DNA from: Glebionis coronaria | Taxonomy: Eukaryota; Streptophyta; Magnoliopsida; Asterales; Asteraceae | Length of the DNA: 64,000 nt | Assembly: GCA_025667525.1 (NCBI GenBank) | Contig: CM046878.1 | Location: 400,141,275-400,205,274, forward strand | Reading direction: 5' to 3' | Shown: piece after piece, positions 22,401 to 35,499 of the stretch | Position numbering within the stretch: the first letter of the stretch is position 1 | Layout: every line of letters starts with the position of its first letter | Position numbers and translations under genes: made by a program | The notes under the pieces: generated by a model | Told to the model about the DNA's origin: nothing | Seen by the model: the letters and a program-made list of their open reading frames with translations, nothing else | Databases searched by the model: none

Positions 22401-25076
22401 ACTATTCAAAGCCAAAGAAGGGTGAATCCTAAGATCCATGATGTAATAAAAAAAGAGGTTATCAAACTTCTTGATGCGGGAATGATCTATCCTATCTCAG
22501 ATTCACCGTGGGTTAGTCCCGTCCATTGTGTGCTTAAGAAGGGCGGAATCACCGTTGTTCCCAATGAAAACAACGAGTTGATTCCTACTCGTCTCGTTAC
22601 AGGGTGGAGAGTTTGTATATACTATCGCAAACTCAATGATGCTACGAGAAAGGATCATTTTCCCCTTCCTTTCATGGACCAAAAGCTTGAACGTCTAGCG
22701 GGTAATGACTATTACTGCTTTTTAGACGGTTTCTCTGGGTATTTTCAAATTCCCATCGATCACAAAGACCAAGAGAAAACCACATTCACTTGTCCTTATG
22801 GAACATTTGCCTACAAGAATGCCTTTCGGCTTATGCAATGCTCCTGGGACTTTACAAAGGTGTATGATGGCTATCTTTCATGACATGGTTGAAGAAACTA
22901 TGGAAGTCTTCATGGATGATTTCTCGGTTTATGATGATTCTTTCCTTTCTTGCCTTGCCAATTTGGAACGCATGCTTAAGCGGTGTGAAGACACTCGCCT
23001 TGTTCTAAATTGGGAAAAATGCCATTTCATGGTAAAAGAAGGCATCGTGCTAGGACACAAAATCTCCAAAGCCGGTCTTGAAGTGGACCGTGCTAAAGTC
23101 GATGTTATTGCTAAATTGCCTCCACCTTCAACCGTGAAGGGTGTGAGAAGTTTCCTCGGTCATGCGGGCTTCTATCGTCGATTCATTCAAGATTTTTCTA
23201 AAATCGCTCGCCCGATGAGCAACCTCTTGGAAAAAGATACCAATTTCATCTTTTCCAAAGAGTGTCTTGACTCCTTCAATCTTCTTAAGGATAAGCTAAC
23301 TAAGGCACCGGTCTTGGTTACCCCTAATTAGGAGCTACCTTTTGAGTTGATGTGTGATGCTAGCGACTTTGCTATTGGAGCGGTTTTGGGCCAAAGAGTG
23401 AACAAACACTTCCAACCAATCCATTACTCTAGCAAGACAATGACGGGGGCTCAATTGCATTACACTACTACCGAAAAAGAGCTTTTAGCTGTAGTATATG
23501 CTTTTGAAAAATTCCGCCCCTATCTTGTCCTTTCTACCACCATCGTGTATACCGATCACTCCGCGTTGAAGTACTTGATGACTAAGCAAGATTCTAAGCC
23601 AAGACTTCTTCGTTGGGTTTTGCTCCTTCAAGAATTCAACATTGAAATTCGTGACAAAAAGGGAGCTGAAAACCTAGCCGCGGATCATCTCAGTAGACTT
23701 GAGGATCCTTATCAAGGGGATCATCTGAACAAAGAGATCAATGACTCTTTTCCCCTTGAGGCTTTAATGTCTATCAATCCAAATCTTGATGACACCCCGT
23801 GGTTTGCGGACATTGCAAACTACTTAGCGGGTGGAATTCTCAAGGAAGGGTTAACGTCCCAACAAAAGTAAAAGTTCTTTAAAGATATTGAACATTATTT
23901 CTGGGACGACCCTTACCTTTTCAAACAATGTGCTGATCTGATTATTCGTCGATGTGTTGATGGGCCGGCAGCGGTACAAATCCTTGACGCTTGCCATAAA
24001 GGACCCACCGGTGGTCACTTTGGTCCCAATTACACCGCGAAGAAAGTATTCGACTCTGGATTTTATTGGCCCACCATTTATCGTTACGCTCACGACATGG
24101 TTAAACACTGTGATGCTTGCCAAAGACAAGGCAAGATCACACATAAAGATGAGATGCCTCAAAATTTCATACAAGAAAGTGAAATATTTGATGTCTGGGG
24201 TATCGACTTTATGGGGCCATTTCCATCATCTAAAGGGAACAAGTACATCCTCGTAGCCGTTGACTACGTTTCTAAATGGGTTGAAGCTAAGGCTCTCCCC
24301 ACGAACGATGCGAGGGTGGTTGTGAAATTTTTGAAGCAACTTTTTGCTCGATTCGGCGTTCCTCGTGCTATAATCAGTGACCGCGGGACTCATTTTTGCA
24401 ATGATCAATTTCAAGAGTCATGGCTAAGTACGGTGTCAATCACCGTCTTTCCACCGCTTATCATCCTCAAACCAATGGTCAAGCCGAGATTTCCAACCGT
24501 GGATTGAAGCGAATTCTGGAACGTACTGTGGGAGAGCATCGTGCCGCGTAGGCTGATAAGTTAGACGATGCTTTGTGGGCTTTCCGTACTGCTTATAAGA
24601 CCCCGATTGGTTGTACACCTTATCTTCTTGTGTACGGGAAAGCGTGCCACCTCCCTATCGAGCTGGAACATAAGGCATACAGGGCCTTGAAGTGGGTTAA
24701 CTTCGACATCAACAAAGCCGGTGATCTTCGCAAGATTCAACTCAACGAGCTAAATGAACTGAGGAATGAAGCTTACGAGAACTCACTGATCTACAAAGAG
24801 AAGACCAAGATCATCCATGATGCAAGGATTAAGAACCGAGAGTTCCACGTTGGTGATCCAGTCTTACTTTTTAACTCTCGGTTGAAGATCTTCTCGGGCA
24901 AGTTGAAGAGCCGCTGGTCTAGTCCATTCATCGTCGCCAAAGTCTTTCCATATGGCACCATTGAGCTTTCTCAGCCAAATGGGCCTAATATTAAGGTGAA
25001 TGGCCAGCGTTTGAAGCTATACTTTGGTGAGGACATCTCGCATGAGATGATTCCATCCCTCACCATGTTTCCATGA
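19445..25076 (+). pseudogene. Outer gypsy gag-pol polyprotein, multiply broken
   Basis: Order: gag (NFELKSDFIQMV at about 19.67 kb), knuckle (CDICGGSHSYTDC, about 20.35 kb), aspartic protease (LVDLGASINLMP, about 21.48 kb), reverse transcriptase (FMDDFSV, about 22.91 kb), RNase H ([13 protein letters not shown], about 23.35 kb), integrase with H2C2 finger and DDE core (24.0-24.6 kb). Lesions: one-base insertion near 19,815; TGA at 20,811; TAG at 22,179; two-base loss near 22,815 just before the catalytic RT motif; TAG at 23,329; TAA at 23,869; one-base loss near 24,410; TAG at 24,549. It cannot make its own proteins now. It would need helper proteins from an intact relative to have moved recently. 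Confidence 0.92.
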
Positions 25077-26023
25077 ACTAATTTTGGGTCGAGTCAGGCT
25101 CGTGACTCGGTGAACAAAAACAAGCGCTTCTCGGGAGGCAACCCGTGATCTATCCTTTACTGCTTTCATAATAAGTGTAGGGGGAGCCCCGTATGTGTTT
25201 GTTGTCTTGTTTCTTATTCTTTACAGGGATTCAAGCTTCAAAGAGCACCTCGAAGACTTTTGACGAACCGTGATCCCGTGTTCCCATATTCTCGGTTCTA
25301 TCCTAAAACTGTCGTGATTCAATATTTCATATTTCATATGTTCACATTGAAATTACTTTAGTTGTCCTTTTCTTAGCAAGATTTAAACAAAGTGCAAAAT
25401 GTCCTAAGTGTAGGGGAGTTTACTCCCACATGCTTAAACATTGAGGACAATGTTTATATCAAGTGTAGGGGGGACTTCTATCGAAGTAAGTGGTCTTTTC
25501 CTTACATTTGCCCTCATTTTAACCGGAAAATTTGATTTTTCGACATTTTTCAAAATTTTTAATCTATTTTGGCCTAGTTGTATAGTTGTATTTTACTTTG
25601 TTATGGTTATTTTCTTTCCTTGCTTAAATAAAGTGGTTTTAAATTTTTCAAAGTCATGAACATTTTGACTCAACCCAAGTTTACTTATCTAAGTTTACTC
25701 TAGCTAGTATCCTTAACGTGTTTAAGTCAAGTTTTGCTAGGCTTTTACATAGGGAGCTTTAAAACGTGAAAGTCTTAACTCTCACGGGTTAAGAACAAGA
25801 ACTTTTCGCAAGTTCCTATAATTGATCCTAGAGAGTCGTTTATCAAGGGAACTTTAAAATGCGATTTCTAAACTTGAAAAAGTCTAAGAATTTGCAAAAT
25901 CCTATAGATGACTCGAAAACCCAAAACTTTGATTTAATAGGCTAAGCATCCACGAGTCTCATTCCTTGAGATTTTAAACTGTGGAGGACGAGAGATGATA
26001 GAGTCTATTATAAGTTTGGTATT
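25077..26023 (+). other. 3' noncoding region of the outer gypsy, first part
   Basis: There is no substantial ORF. It contains purine-tract-like repeats of AAGTGTAGGGG at about 25,175, 25,407 and 25,463, and a short hairpin AACATTGAGGACAATGTT near 25,436. The same arrangement occurs in the nested element after 33,560. Confidence 0.75.
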
Positions 26024-27650
26024 TGATAGGTGTGTAAACACCCATCCTTTTACCACTTAATTCTGGCTAAAACGAGACCAAAACGCGTATTTAATATCAT
26101 TTGTTTGGAATTATGCGTTGTTTTTGTGTTTATTGTGTTTTCAGAGCCAACCTGATGGATAATGGAGAAAACATGGGATTGCACGGGTTTTACCGAAGAA
26201 AAAGACTCAAGATGAAGTCTATTGTCCAAGAGATGCAAAAGATTTGAAGTCACTGGGCCTATTCGAAGATTTATCGAAGAAAAGGACCAAAGATGGAAGA
26301 TTTACATAAGTCGAAGAAACTCAAGTCTATTAAACGAAGAAATTAAAAGACGAGTTGAATTTAATCGACGACAAATCCCGAATCAGAATCGAAAACGTCA
26401 GCCTTTCTGAAAAGACGAGAAGACAAGAAGAACGGGAGAAAGCCCACTCACCAACCAAAGGGAACACCTATATAAAGGGTTCCCCTCACACTTTTCATTA
26501 AGTTTTTTTTTAGTTTTTCTTTTCCCTTTCTTTTCTCCCTTTCTGTTCGTAGGTTTCACCAACACCACTAGGGTGTTTGGTGATTTTGATTCTTGTTTTC
26601 CAATCTTGTAAGCTTGATCCTTTCCTTTTGTTTTACTGAATATTAATCATCAATACAAGTTCTTACTTAATCTTTTCATTACTCTTGTTCATCATCATCT
26701 TTTATTTCAAGTTCTTAAGTTCTTATTTGGTTGAGTTTTGATTTTAAAAGTTGTTGAATTTGTGTTTTTACTGTTGGGATTTGTTGCTTATGGTTATTAA
26801 ATGATTTGTGGTTAATTTGGTAAAACCTTTTTGCTTATTTAGCTTGATTTTGGATTAAATCGTTCTTCCCTGTTTTTTCTAAAAGTTATTGTTCTTGAGT
26901 TTCCCAGGTTCCGGATGAACCAAATGTTCCAGATGAACTAAAACTTCCGAATGAACTAAAACTTCCGAATGAACTAAAACTTCCGAATGAACATAAAAAG
27001 TTCCGAATGAGTTTTCTTTCTACAAAGTTCCGAATGAGTTTTTTATAAGTTCCGAATCAATTTATGTTAAAAAGTTCCGAGTCAGTTTAAACGTTCCGGA
27101 TGAATGTTCTTCTCAAATATTCCGAATAAACTTCCGAGCCAAAACTTCCGAACCAACTTCCGAATTAACTTCCGGATCAAAGTTCCGAGTGAAGGTTCCG
27201 AGTAAAGTTCCGGATCAAATTCCGAGTGAAGGTTCCGAGTAAAGTTCCGAGTGAAGGTTCCGGATCAAAACTTCCGAATTAACTTCCGGATCAAAACTTC
27301 CGAACCAAGTTCCGGATAAACTTCCGGATCAAACTTCCGAATCAAGGAAGTTCCGGATCAAGTGAAAGGCAGAAACTTCCGAATCAACTTTCTTTTGAGT
27401 ATTTCGAATCTAGATAAGTGTTATTTACTGTTTCTTCATTCTATACTTTCATTTTAATTCAAGTTTTGTTAATTGCTATTAAATTAATTGCTTTTGATTT
27501 AAGTTTACATTTTCGTACATTTAAACCTTTGGTAGAATAGAAAACCACTCCCCTTTTTAGTAACCAAGAACAATCATTCCACTTAGAACCGAGATCAATT
27601 CGAGAGGATATCGAGAGAATTATAGAACCCATTGCAAAATCTATGTATCA
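26024..27650 (+). repeat. 5' LTR of the inner gypsy element
   Basis: This 1627-bp LTR is almost identical to 35500-37124. It has CCTATATAAAGG (about 26,467) as a likely TATA box and a dense TTCCGR array at 26,908-27,382. Confidence 0.95.
26908..27382 (+). repeat. TTCCG(A/G) motif array in the inner LTR
   Basis: I count 29 copies of TTCCGA or TTCCGG plus one TTCCAG variant in about 475 bp. The common forms are CTTCCGAATGAAC, GTTCCGAGTGAAG and CTTCCGGATCAAA. The same array is repeated in the 3' LTR. Confidence 0.88.
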
Positions 27651-27652
27651 AA

Positions 27653-27670
27653 TGGCACCGCTGCCGGCTC
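27653..27670 (+). other. Primer-binding site, tRNA-Asp type (inner gypsy)
   Basis: TGGCACCGCTGCCGGCTC, identical to the outer element's site, begins two bases after the LTR end. Confidence 0.75.
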
Positions 27671-27867
27671 TTCTCGTTAAGATCAACAGTTTTTTGTGAG
27701 AACTTGGATTTTGGGATCCGTTCCCCGTGAACGTTACTTTTTCATAAAAAATTTCGAAAAATCCTAAAAAAATATAAAATTTTCAAAAATCCTAAAAAAA
27801 TAAAAAAACATAAAAAACCAAAAATATTTTTTCTTTGTTTTTGCCTTGTTAGTTCTTTTGCAGGTGC

Positions 27868-30800
27868 ATGCGTACACGATCAACGTCTTATCAAGAGCCC
27901 GAGCCTCTCGAAGACTTAGACATGGCCGGTGTATAAAACAACAACAACATACCACCTCAAAACAACAATAATAACAATAACAACCCACCTTTCAACAACA
28001 ACAATAATAACAACAACAATGAGCCTCTACCGGATAATCGCCCGATGATTGAACTGCTGCAAGCCCATGTAGATGGCAACACTGATCCAATTGTTATACC
28101 AGCGATTGCAGCCAACAATTTTGAGCTCAAATCCGGCTTTATCCAGATGGTCTCTGCTCAACCATTCTTGGGGCGTACCATTGATGATCCACATGACCAC
28201 ATCAGGAGATTCTTGCAACTCACCAATACGGTCAAATTCAATGGTGTTCCATAAGAGGTAATCCGGTTACAACTTTTTCCCTTTTCTTTAGAGGGACAAG
28301 CCCGGCATTGGCTTGCTAAGGAACCGCCACAGAGTATCCTTTTGTGGACGGATTTGGAAACCAAGTTTATCAATTACTTTTTCCCACCCTCTCGTACTAC
28401 CGCTTTGCGGAATGAAATCATAAATTTTGAACAAAAGTACGATGAGTCGTTTAGTGAATCTTGGGACTGTTTCAAAGACCTTTTGAGAAAATGCCTACAA
28501 CATGGTTTTACCAAAGTGCATCAAATTAATACTTTTTACAATGGTTTAAGCATGAATGACCAAGATTCACTAAACAGTGCCTCGGGGGGTAATCTTTTGG
28601 CTAAGACTTCCAATGCTGCTTAGGATATCATTGAGAATAAGTCTCGTGTGCAAACCAAGAGTGTTCGGACCAATGTTGCTAGTGCTAGTACTAGTGACAG
28701 CGATAAGCGAATTGACAAAATCACTACGCTTCTTGAATCGCTTGCTACCCAAACCGCCAGCAACACCAACAGCATCAATGCTAGAAACGCTAAAGACGCT
28801 CAAGTCAATGCTGTTAGCCAACCATGTGAGATATGCGGGGGTCCTCACTCTTACACCACTTGTACCGCCACCCAAGACTACCCTTCTGAGAATGTGAATG
28901 CAGCTTATGGCACCTATCCTCAACCCGCTTATCAAACTCGACCACAAGGTGACCGCAACTTGCTTAGCTACCGCTCTAACAACTATCTCTCACCACCTGG
29001 TTTTCCTCCAAACAACCTAAACCAACAACAAAACCTTACTCGCCCTCCTCAACAACAACAACCACCTCGTACACCATACATACCTCCTCACAAACAACAA
29101 CAACCACCTCAAAGAAACAACCAAGTTTACCAACAACCTGCTTATCAACCCCCCGCATACAATGTTCCTCCCAACCAACCCACCGCTTTACACCAAGAAG
29201 TGGAAACCTACATGCGGACTAACGATGTGATCGTGGGAAATCTTCAGCGAGAGGTGCTCAACTTGAAAGCAGACCTGGTCAAACAAGGGAACGATCTGAG
29301 AGCTGATATGAGAAACACGTTGAATAGTCAAACGAATGACTTAAAGAACATGATGGCTGGTTTCTTCCAAGGTAATCAATCCTCTTCTTCGGGTACTCTT
29401 ACGAGTAACACCGTTACGAATCCAAGAGGGGAGATGAAAGCAATCACCACTCGCAGTGGCAAAGGTACCAAGGAACCCGAGCTTCCTATACCTCCACCGG
29501 TGATTATGACGAAGGAGAACGAGTCACCTGCTCCTATTCCTCATCCTTCTACTTCCCCAATTTCTCCACCTCTTACTTCTACCCCTCCTTCACCCAAGGA
29601 TGTGAGTGATCCTATTCTCCCAAAGCCTTCCTCTTCTTCCAATATACCTTATCCATCTAGGTTGAGGAAAGAGAAGCTTAAAAGCAAGGACGATATTCAG
29701 GTTTCGAACTTTCTTAAGATGTTCAAACAATTGAATTTCAACATCTCCTTCGCTGAGGCTCTCGCTCACATGCCTAAGTACGCAAAAATGTTTAAAGATC
29801 TTCTTAGAGACAAGGAGAAGCTTCTTGATATTGCTAACACCCAACTTAATGAGAATTGCTCTGCAGTGCTCTTAAGGAAATGGCCAACCAAGCTTGGTGA
29901 TCCGGGTCGTTTCTTAAACCCTTGCAATTTCCCGGGAGTAGAGAATTGCATGGCCCTAGCTGATCTAGGTGCCAGTATTAACTTAATGCCTTTAAGTGTG
30001 TGGAAGCAATTATCTCTCCCTGAGCTAGTCCCCACCAAAATGACTTTGGAATTAGCTAACCGTACGGTTGCTTATCCAGTGGGGATAGCCGAAGACGTCT
30101 TTGTAGGAGTCGACAAATTCACTTTTCCTGCTGATTTCGTCGTCGTCGACTACGAGATGGACCCTCGTGTTCCTTTGATCGTGGGTCGTCCATTCCTGAG
30201 GACCGGTCGCACTCTTATCGATGTTGAAGCCGGTGAGCTTATCATGAGAGTGGGTGACGATAAGATCGTCTTCAACATGGGAAAGTTGTCTAAACAACCT
30301 TATTCATACGAGAGTATTAATTGTATTGACGTTCTAGATGAGGCTTGTGAAGAACACTTTAATGATGCTTGTAAAAATATTCCTACCTCTCTTCCCAATG
30401 TTGAAACCGTTTCCTCTATTGATTCATCACTGTCTCTGTTTGGAGAAAGTGATTTGTTTTGGAACAATCTTGAAGCCACCATGGGAGATGTGAACTTAGC
30501 TAATGATGATTCTCCCACCGATGGGGATGAAGACATGCATTTCTTTGACAACCTTCTCAACGAAGACAATATTTCTCCACCATCTCCCACGGTTATTGCT
30601 ATTGATGCTCCGACTTTGAAAACGCCTCCCATCGAAAATCCTCCGGATTTAGAACTGAAGGAGTTGCCGTCCCATCTCGAGTACATGTTCCTTGAAGATA
30701 AGAAGAAGTCGCCCGTCATCATCGCAAAGGACCTAAAGGAAGAAGAAAAAGCCCGACTTGTCGCCGTGTTGAAGAAGCATAAAAGAGCTATCGCTTGGAA

Positions 30801-33558
30801 AATCTCCGACATTCGTGGAATTGATCCTCACTTCTGCACACACAAAATTCTCATGGAAGACGACTTTAAGCCCACAATTCAAAGCCAACGAAGGGTGAAT
30901 CCAAAAATACATGAAGTCATCAAAACAGAGTTTATCAAACTTCTTGATGCGGGTATGATTTACCCTATTTCCGATTCACCATGGGTTAGTCTAGTCCATT
31001 GTGTGCCCAAGAAGGGCGGCATCACCGTTGTGCCCAATGCAAACAACGAGTTGATTTCTACCCGTCTCGTTACTGGGTGGAGAGTTTGTATAGACTACCG
31101 CAAACTCAATGATGCCACGAGAAAGGATCATTTCCCTCTACCTTTTATGGACCAAATGCTTGAACGTTTAGCGGGTAATGAATATTACTGCTTTCTTGAT
31201 GGTTTCTCGGGTTATTTCCAAATACCCATCGATACCCAAGATCAAGAGAAGACAACATTCACTTGTCCCTATGGCACATTTGCTTACAAAAGAATGCCTT
31301 TTGGCTTATGCAATGCCCCCGGGACTTTCCAAAGGTGCATGTTAGCGATCTTCCATGACATGGTTGAATAAACCATGGAAGTCTTCATGGATGATTTCTC
31401 GGTCTTCGGGGATTCTTTCTCTTCTTGCCTTGCCAATTTGGAACGTATTCTTAAGCGGTGCGAAGACACTCGCCTTGTTCTGAATTGGGAAAAATGCCAT
31501 TTTATGGTAAAAGAAGGCATCGTGCTAGGACACAAGATCTCCAAATCCGGTCTTGAAGTAGACCGTGCTAAAGTCGATGTTATCGCTAAGTTGCCTCCAC
31601 CTTCAACAGTGAAGGGTGTGAGAAGTTTTCTGGGTCATGCGGGCTTCTACCGTCGATTCATCAAAGATTTTTCTCAAATCGCTCGCCCGATGACCCACCT
31701 CTTGGAGAAAGATACTCCTTTTACCTTTTCCAAAGAGTGTCTTGAAGGCTTCAACTCGCTTAAGGATAAGCTAACTAAGGCACCCGTCTTGGTTACCCCT
31801 AATTGGGAGCTGCCTTTCGAGTTGATGTGCGATGCTAGTGACTTTGCTATTGGTGCGGTTCTGGGACAAAGAGTGAACAAACACTTCCAGCCAATCCATT
31901 ACGCTAGCAAGACAATGACGGGGGCTCAATCGCATTACACGACAACCGGAAAAGAGCTTTTAGCTGTTGTCTATGCTTTTCAAAAGTTCCGCCCCTATCT
32001 TGTCCTTTCCACCACAATCGTTTACACCGATCATTCCGCGTTGAAGTACTTGTTGACAAAGCAAGATTCCAAACCAAGACTTCTTCGCTGGGTTTTGCTA
32101 CTCCAAGAATTTAAAATCGAAATTCGCGATAAAAAAGGAGCAGAAAACCTAGCCGCGGATCATCTCAATAGACTTGAGGATCCTTATCAGGGGGATCATC
32201 CTAACAAAGAAATCAATGATTCTTTTCCCTTGGAGACCTTAATGTCTATCAATTCGAATTCTGATGAAACCCCGTGGTTTGCGGACATTGCAAACTACTT
32301 AGCGGGTGGAATTCTCATTGACGGGTTAACATCCCAGCAAAAGAAAAAGTTTTTCAAAGACATTAAGACTTACTTTTGGGATGACCCGTATCTATTCAAA
32401 CAATGTGCCGACTTAATTATTCGCCGATGTGTTGATGGACCGGCAGCTTTGGAAATCCTTGATGCTTGCCACAAAGGACCCACCGGTGGTCACTTTGGTC
32501 CCAACTACACTGCCAAAAAAGTGTTTGATTCGGGATTTTATTGGCCCACCATCTATCGTGATGCTCACGAGATGGTTAAACGTTGTGATGCCTGCCAAAA
32601 ACAAGGCAAGATCACACATAAAGATGAGATGCCTCAAAATTTCATACAAGAATGTGAAATCTTTGATGTTTGGGGTATCGACTTTATGGGGCCATTCCCT
32701 TCATCTAAAGGAAACAAATACATCCTTGTAGTTGTTGACTACGTTTCAAAGTGGGTTGAAGCCAAAGCTTTAACCACTAATGACACAAGGGTGGTTTGTA
32801 ACTTTTTGAAATCTCTATTCGCTAGATTCGGTGTGCCTCGTGCCATTATTAGTGATCGTGAGACTCATTTTTGCAATGACCAATATGCTAGAGTCATGGC
32901 TAAGTATGGTGTGAATCATCGTCTTTCCACAGCCTACCACCCACAAACTAATGGCCAGGCTAAAATATCCAACCGAGGATTAAAGCGAATTCTTGAAAGA
33001 ACCGTGGGAGAGCATCGTGCCTTATGGGCTGATAAACTTGATGATGCTTTGTGGGCTTTTCGTACCACATACAAGACTCCGATTGGTTGTACACCATATC
33101 GTCTCGTGTATGGGAAAGCATGCCACCTCCCCATTGAGTTGGAGCACAAGGCTTACTGGGCCTTGAAGTGGGCTAATTTTGATATCAACAAAGCCGGTGA
33201 TCTACGCAAGATCCAACTCAATGAGCTGAATGAACTCCGTAATGAGGCTTATGAAAATTCTTTGATTTATAACGAAAAGACTAAGTTCATTCACGACTCT
33301 AAGATTAAGAACCGAGAGTTCCAAGTTGGAGACAAAGTTTTACTCTTCAACTCTCGGTTGAAAATCTTTTCGGGCAAGCTGAAATCTCGTTGGTCCGGCC
33401 CATTCACCATTGCCCAAATTTTTCCATATGGTACTCTTGAGCTCGCTCAACCTAATGGACCTAATTTTAAGGTGAATGGCCAACGAGTGAAGTTGTACTT
33501 TGGTGAGGACGTCTCCCAGGAGATGATTCCATCCCTCACCACGTTCCCCATGAACTAA
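27868..33558 (+). pseudogene. Inner gypsy gag-pol polyprotein, one frame with four stops
   Basis: One frame of 1,897 codons (stop included) runs from the ATG at 27,868 to the stop at 33,556 with no frameshift. Internal stops: TAA 27,934, TAA 28,252, TAG 28,621 (all in gag) and TAA 31,369, six codons before the reverse-transcriptase motif FMDD. Order: gag, knuckle (CEICGGPHSYTTC, about 28.82 kb), protease (LADLGASINLMP, about 29.96 kb), RT, RNase H (CDASDFAIG, about 31.83 kb), integrase H2C2 ([10 protein letters not shown]...CDACQ, about 32.47-32.6 kb) and catalytic core ([15 protein letters not shown]). The third acidic catalytic residue expected in the GQAE motif is Lys (32,962-32,964), so the integrase is predicted dead. 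The outer element keeps Glu there. The 907-codon stretch 28,648-31,371 is the longest open frame in the window. Confidence 0.93.
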
Positions 33559-35499
33559 TTTTGGGTCGAGTCAGGCTCGTGACTCAGTTATAAAAAACAA
33601 GCGCTCCTCGGGAGGCAGCCCGAGTATCTATCCCTCTTCGTTTTAACCTCCTAAGTGTAGGGGGACCTCTTTAGGTGTTTGTCTTTGTGTGGTGATGTGA
33701 TTACAGGGATAAGTGCACTTTTGGAACCTTTGAAGAACCGTGTTCCCGTGTTATCCGAAATCCGGTTCTATCTCTCAACTATCGTGATTCAATTTTCTTC
33801 ATAATCACATTTGAAATTGATCACTTTAGTCGTCTCTTCCTTAACTTAAGTTAACCAACGTGCACAATGTCATAAGTGTAGGGGAGACTTTTCCCACCTG
33901 CTTAAACATTGAGGACAATGTTTATCTTAAGTGTAGGGGGGACTTCTATCGAAGTTTTAAGTGGACTTTTCCATGAAAATGCCTTCAATTAACCGGAAAA
34001 TCATCTTTTTCAACATTTTTCAAATTTTTTATTAACTTTGGCCATTTATTCGTAATTTTTAATTTTTTATCTTTGCTTTCATATGTATATATCCCGCAAT
34101 AAAGTCAAAAATATTAAAAAAGTGGTGTAGCTAGTTTAGAAGTCTTTGACATATTAGGCCCGTTGCGATTATTTTGACTCAACCCGAATAGACTTATCCA
34201 AGTTTATTCTAGCTAGTATCCTTAACCATGTAGACCTTAATTGGTTTATTAGGCTAAGTATCCACGAGTCTCATTACTTGAGATTTTAAATTATGGAGAA
34301 CGAGAAATGATAGAGTCAATTATAAGTTGGTATTCTTGCACAAGCTCACCTGGTGTAATTATTTGCCTATTCTCCCATCACTTGCTAATAATTTATCTAC
34401 AATAAGTAAGGTCGTACGATTTGAAAAGTTACTTAGCTTCTAGCCCAAGATCGTTTAAAAGTTGCTCGGTAATGATAAGAGTTCATAGCCAAGGCATAAC
34501 TTATGAAGCGGGGCGCGAAGATTGGCGAGTCCGAAAAGGCCCTAACAAGGCATGAGGATTCCATTTTATTGCTAAAGATCCAAGGTGATGTGAAAAGCAT
34601 TATTCCCAAAGTCAATATGAAGGATCAAGACTCACGACGAAAAGCAATCAACTCCCATAAAGATCATGGAGAAGTCTATCCGAAAAGACCCTAACGAGGT
34701 ATGAGGATAAATAGATCCAAGTCCGAAAAGGAGGCGGATCGTTGTATCTCAAAATCCCAATTAGAGATTGAAGAATAATCATGAATTCGTGGTCAACAAA
34801 GTTGGAGAACCCCTCAAAAGTCTCCAAGTGAAGAAACTCTATTAACGATGAGAAGACCATTATCTCAAAGCACGTCTCTCAAGATATGAAGTATGAAGTA
34901 CATGCCAAATATCGGCCCGAGAAAGGTCTCAAATCGTGAACCGAGTTATGCCAAGATATGAACTTTTTGATATCCCGAGAAGCAGTTTTAAGAGATTTTG
35001 TCCTTTAGCTAACTATTGATCAAATCGTCCTACTTTGCTTTCAGCCTAATAAGCTATCGAAATAAGTCCAAAAATGCATCTTCATGATCATTCTAAGACA
35101 AAAATAAAATATAAGAGATACACCTAGGAATAAGGGAGTTTAAGCATATAATTAAGCCATGTGTGTAAGTGTTTGATTTACTAACTTATAATAACAATGA
35201 TCTCGTTTTTAAGCTTAGTTTGGGGAACGTGAAACTTGAGGATGATTAATCTTCGCAGCACCGAAGCCCTAATGTAAGTCCTTGATCTCTTTGCAAGTTA
35301 TTTCCATATAGCTATTTTCAAGTGAAAATGGTTTTCTATCCTTTTGTTTCCTTTAAAGATTTTAATTTCTCTTAGTACTTTAATTTTTGTTTAGTAGTAT
35401 TTTAATAAGGCCAAGGTTGATTGATTAAGAGAAAAATGTAAATTTTCTTTATCACTAAGCATTGCATGAGGGCATGGCAATGGTTAAGTGTAGGGGATT
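33559..35499 (+). other. 3' noncoding region of the inner gypsy
   Basis: About 1.94 kb without an env-like ORF. Repeats of AAGTGTAGGGG occur at about 33,654, 33,874 and 33,932, and the final copy at about 35,486 is the purine tract directly before the 3' LTR. The hairpin AACATTGAGGACAATGTT recurs near 33,907. Confidence 0.8.

Noticed and set aside
30300..30812. 170-codon minus-strand ORF in the inner gypsy
   Set aside because: Antisense shadow of the protease-RT linker, whose sense frame is open for 907 codons.
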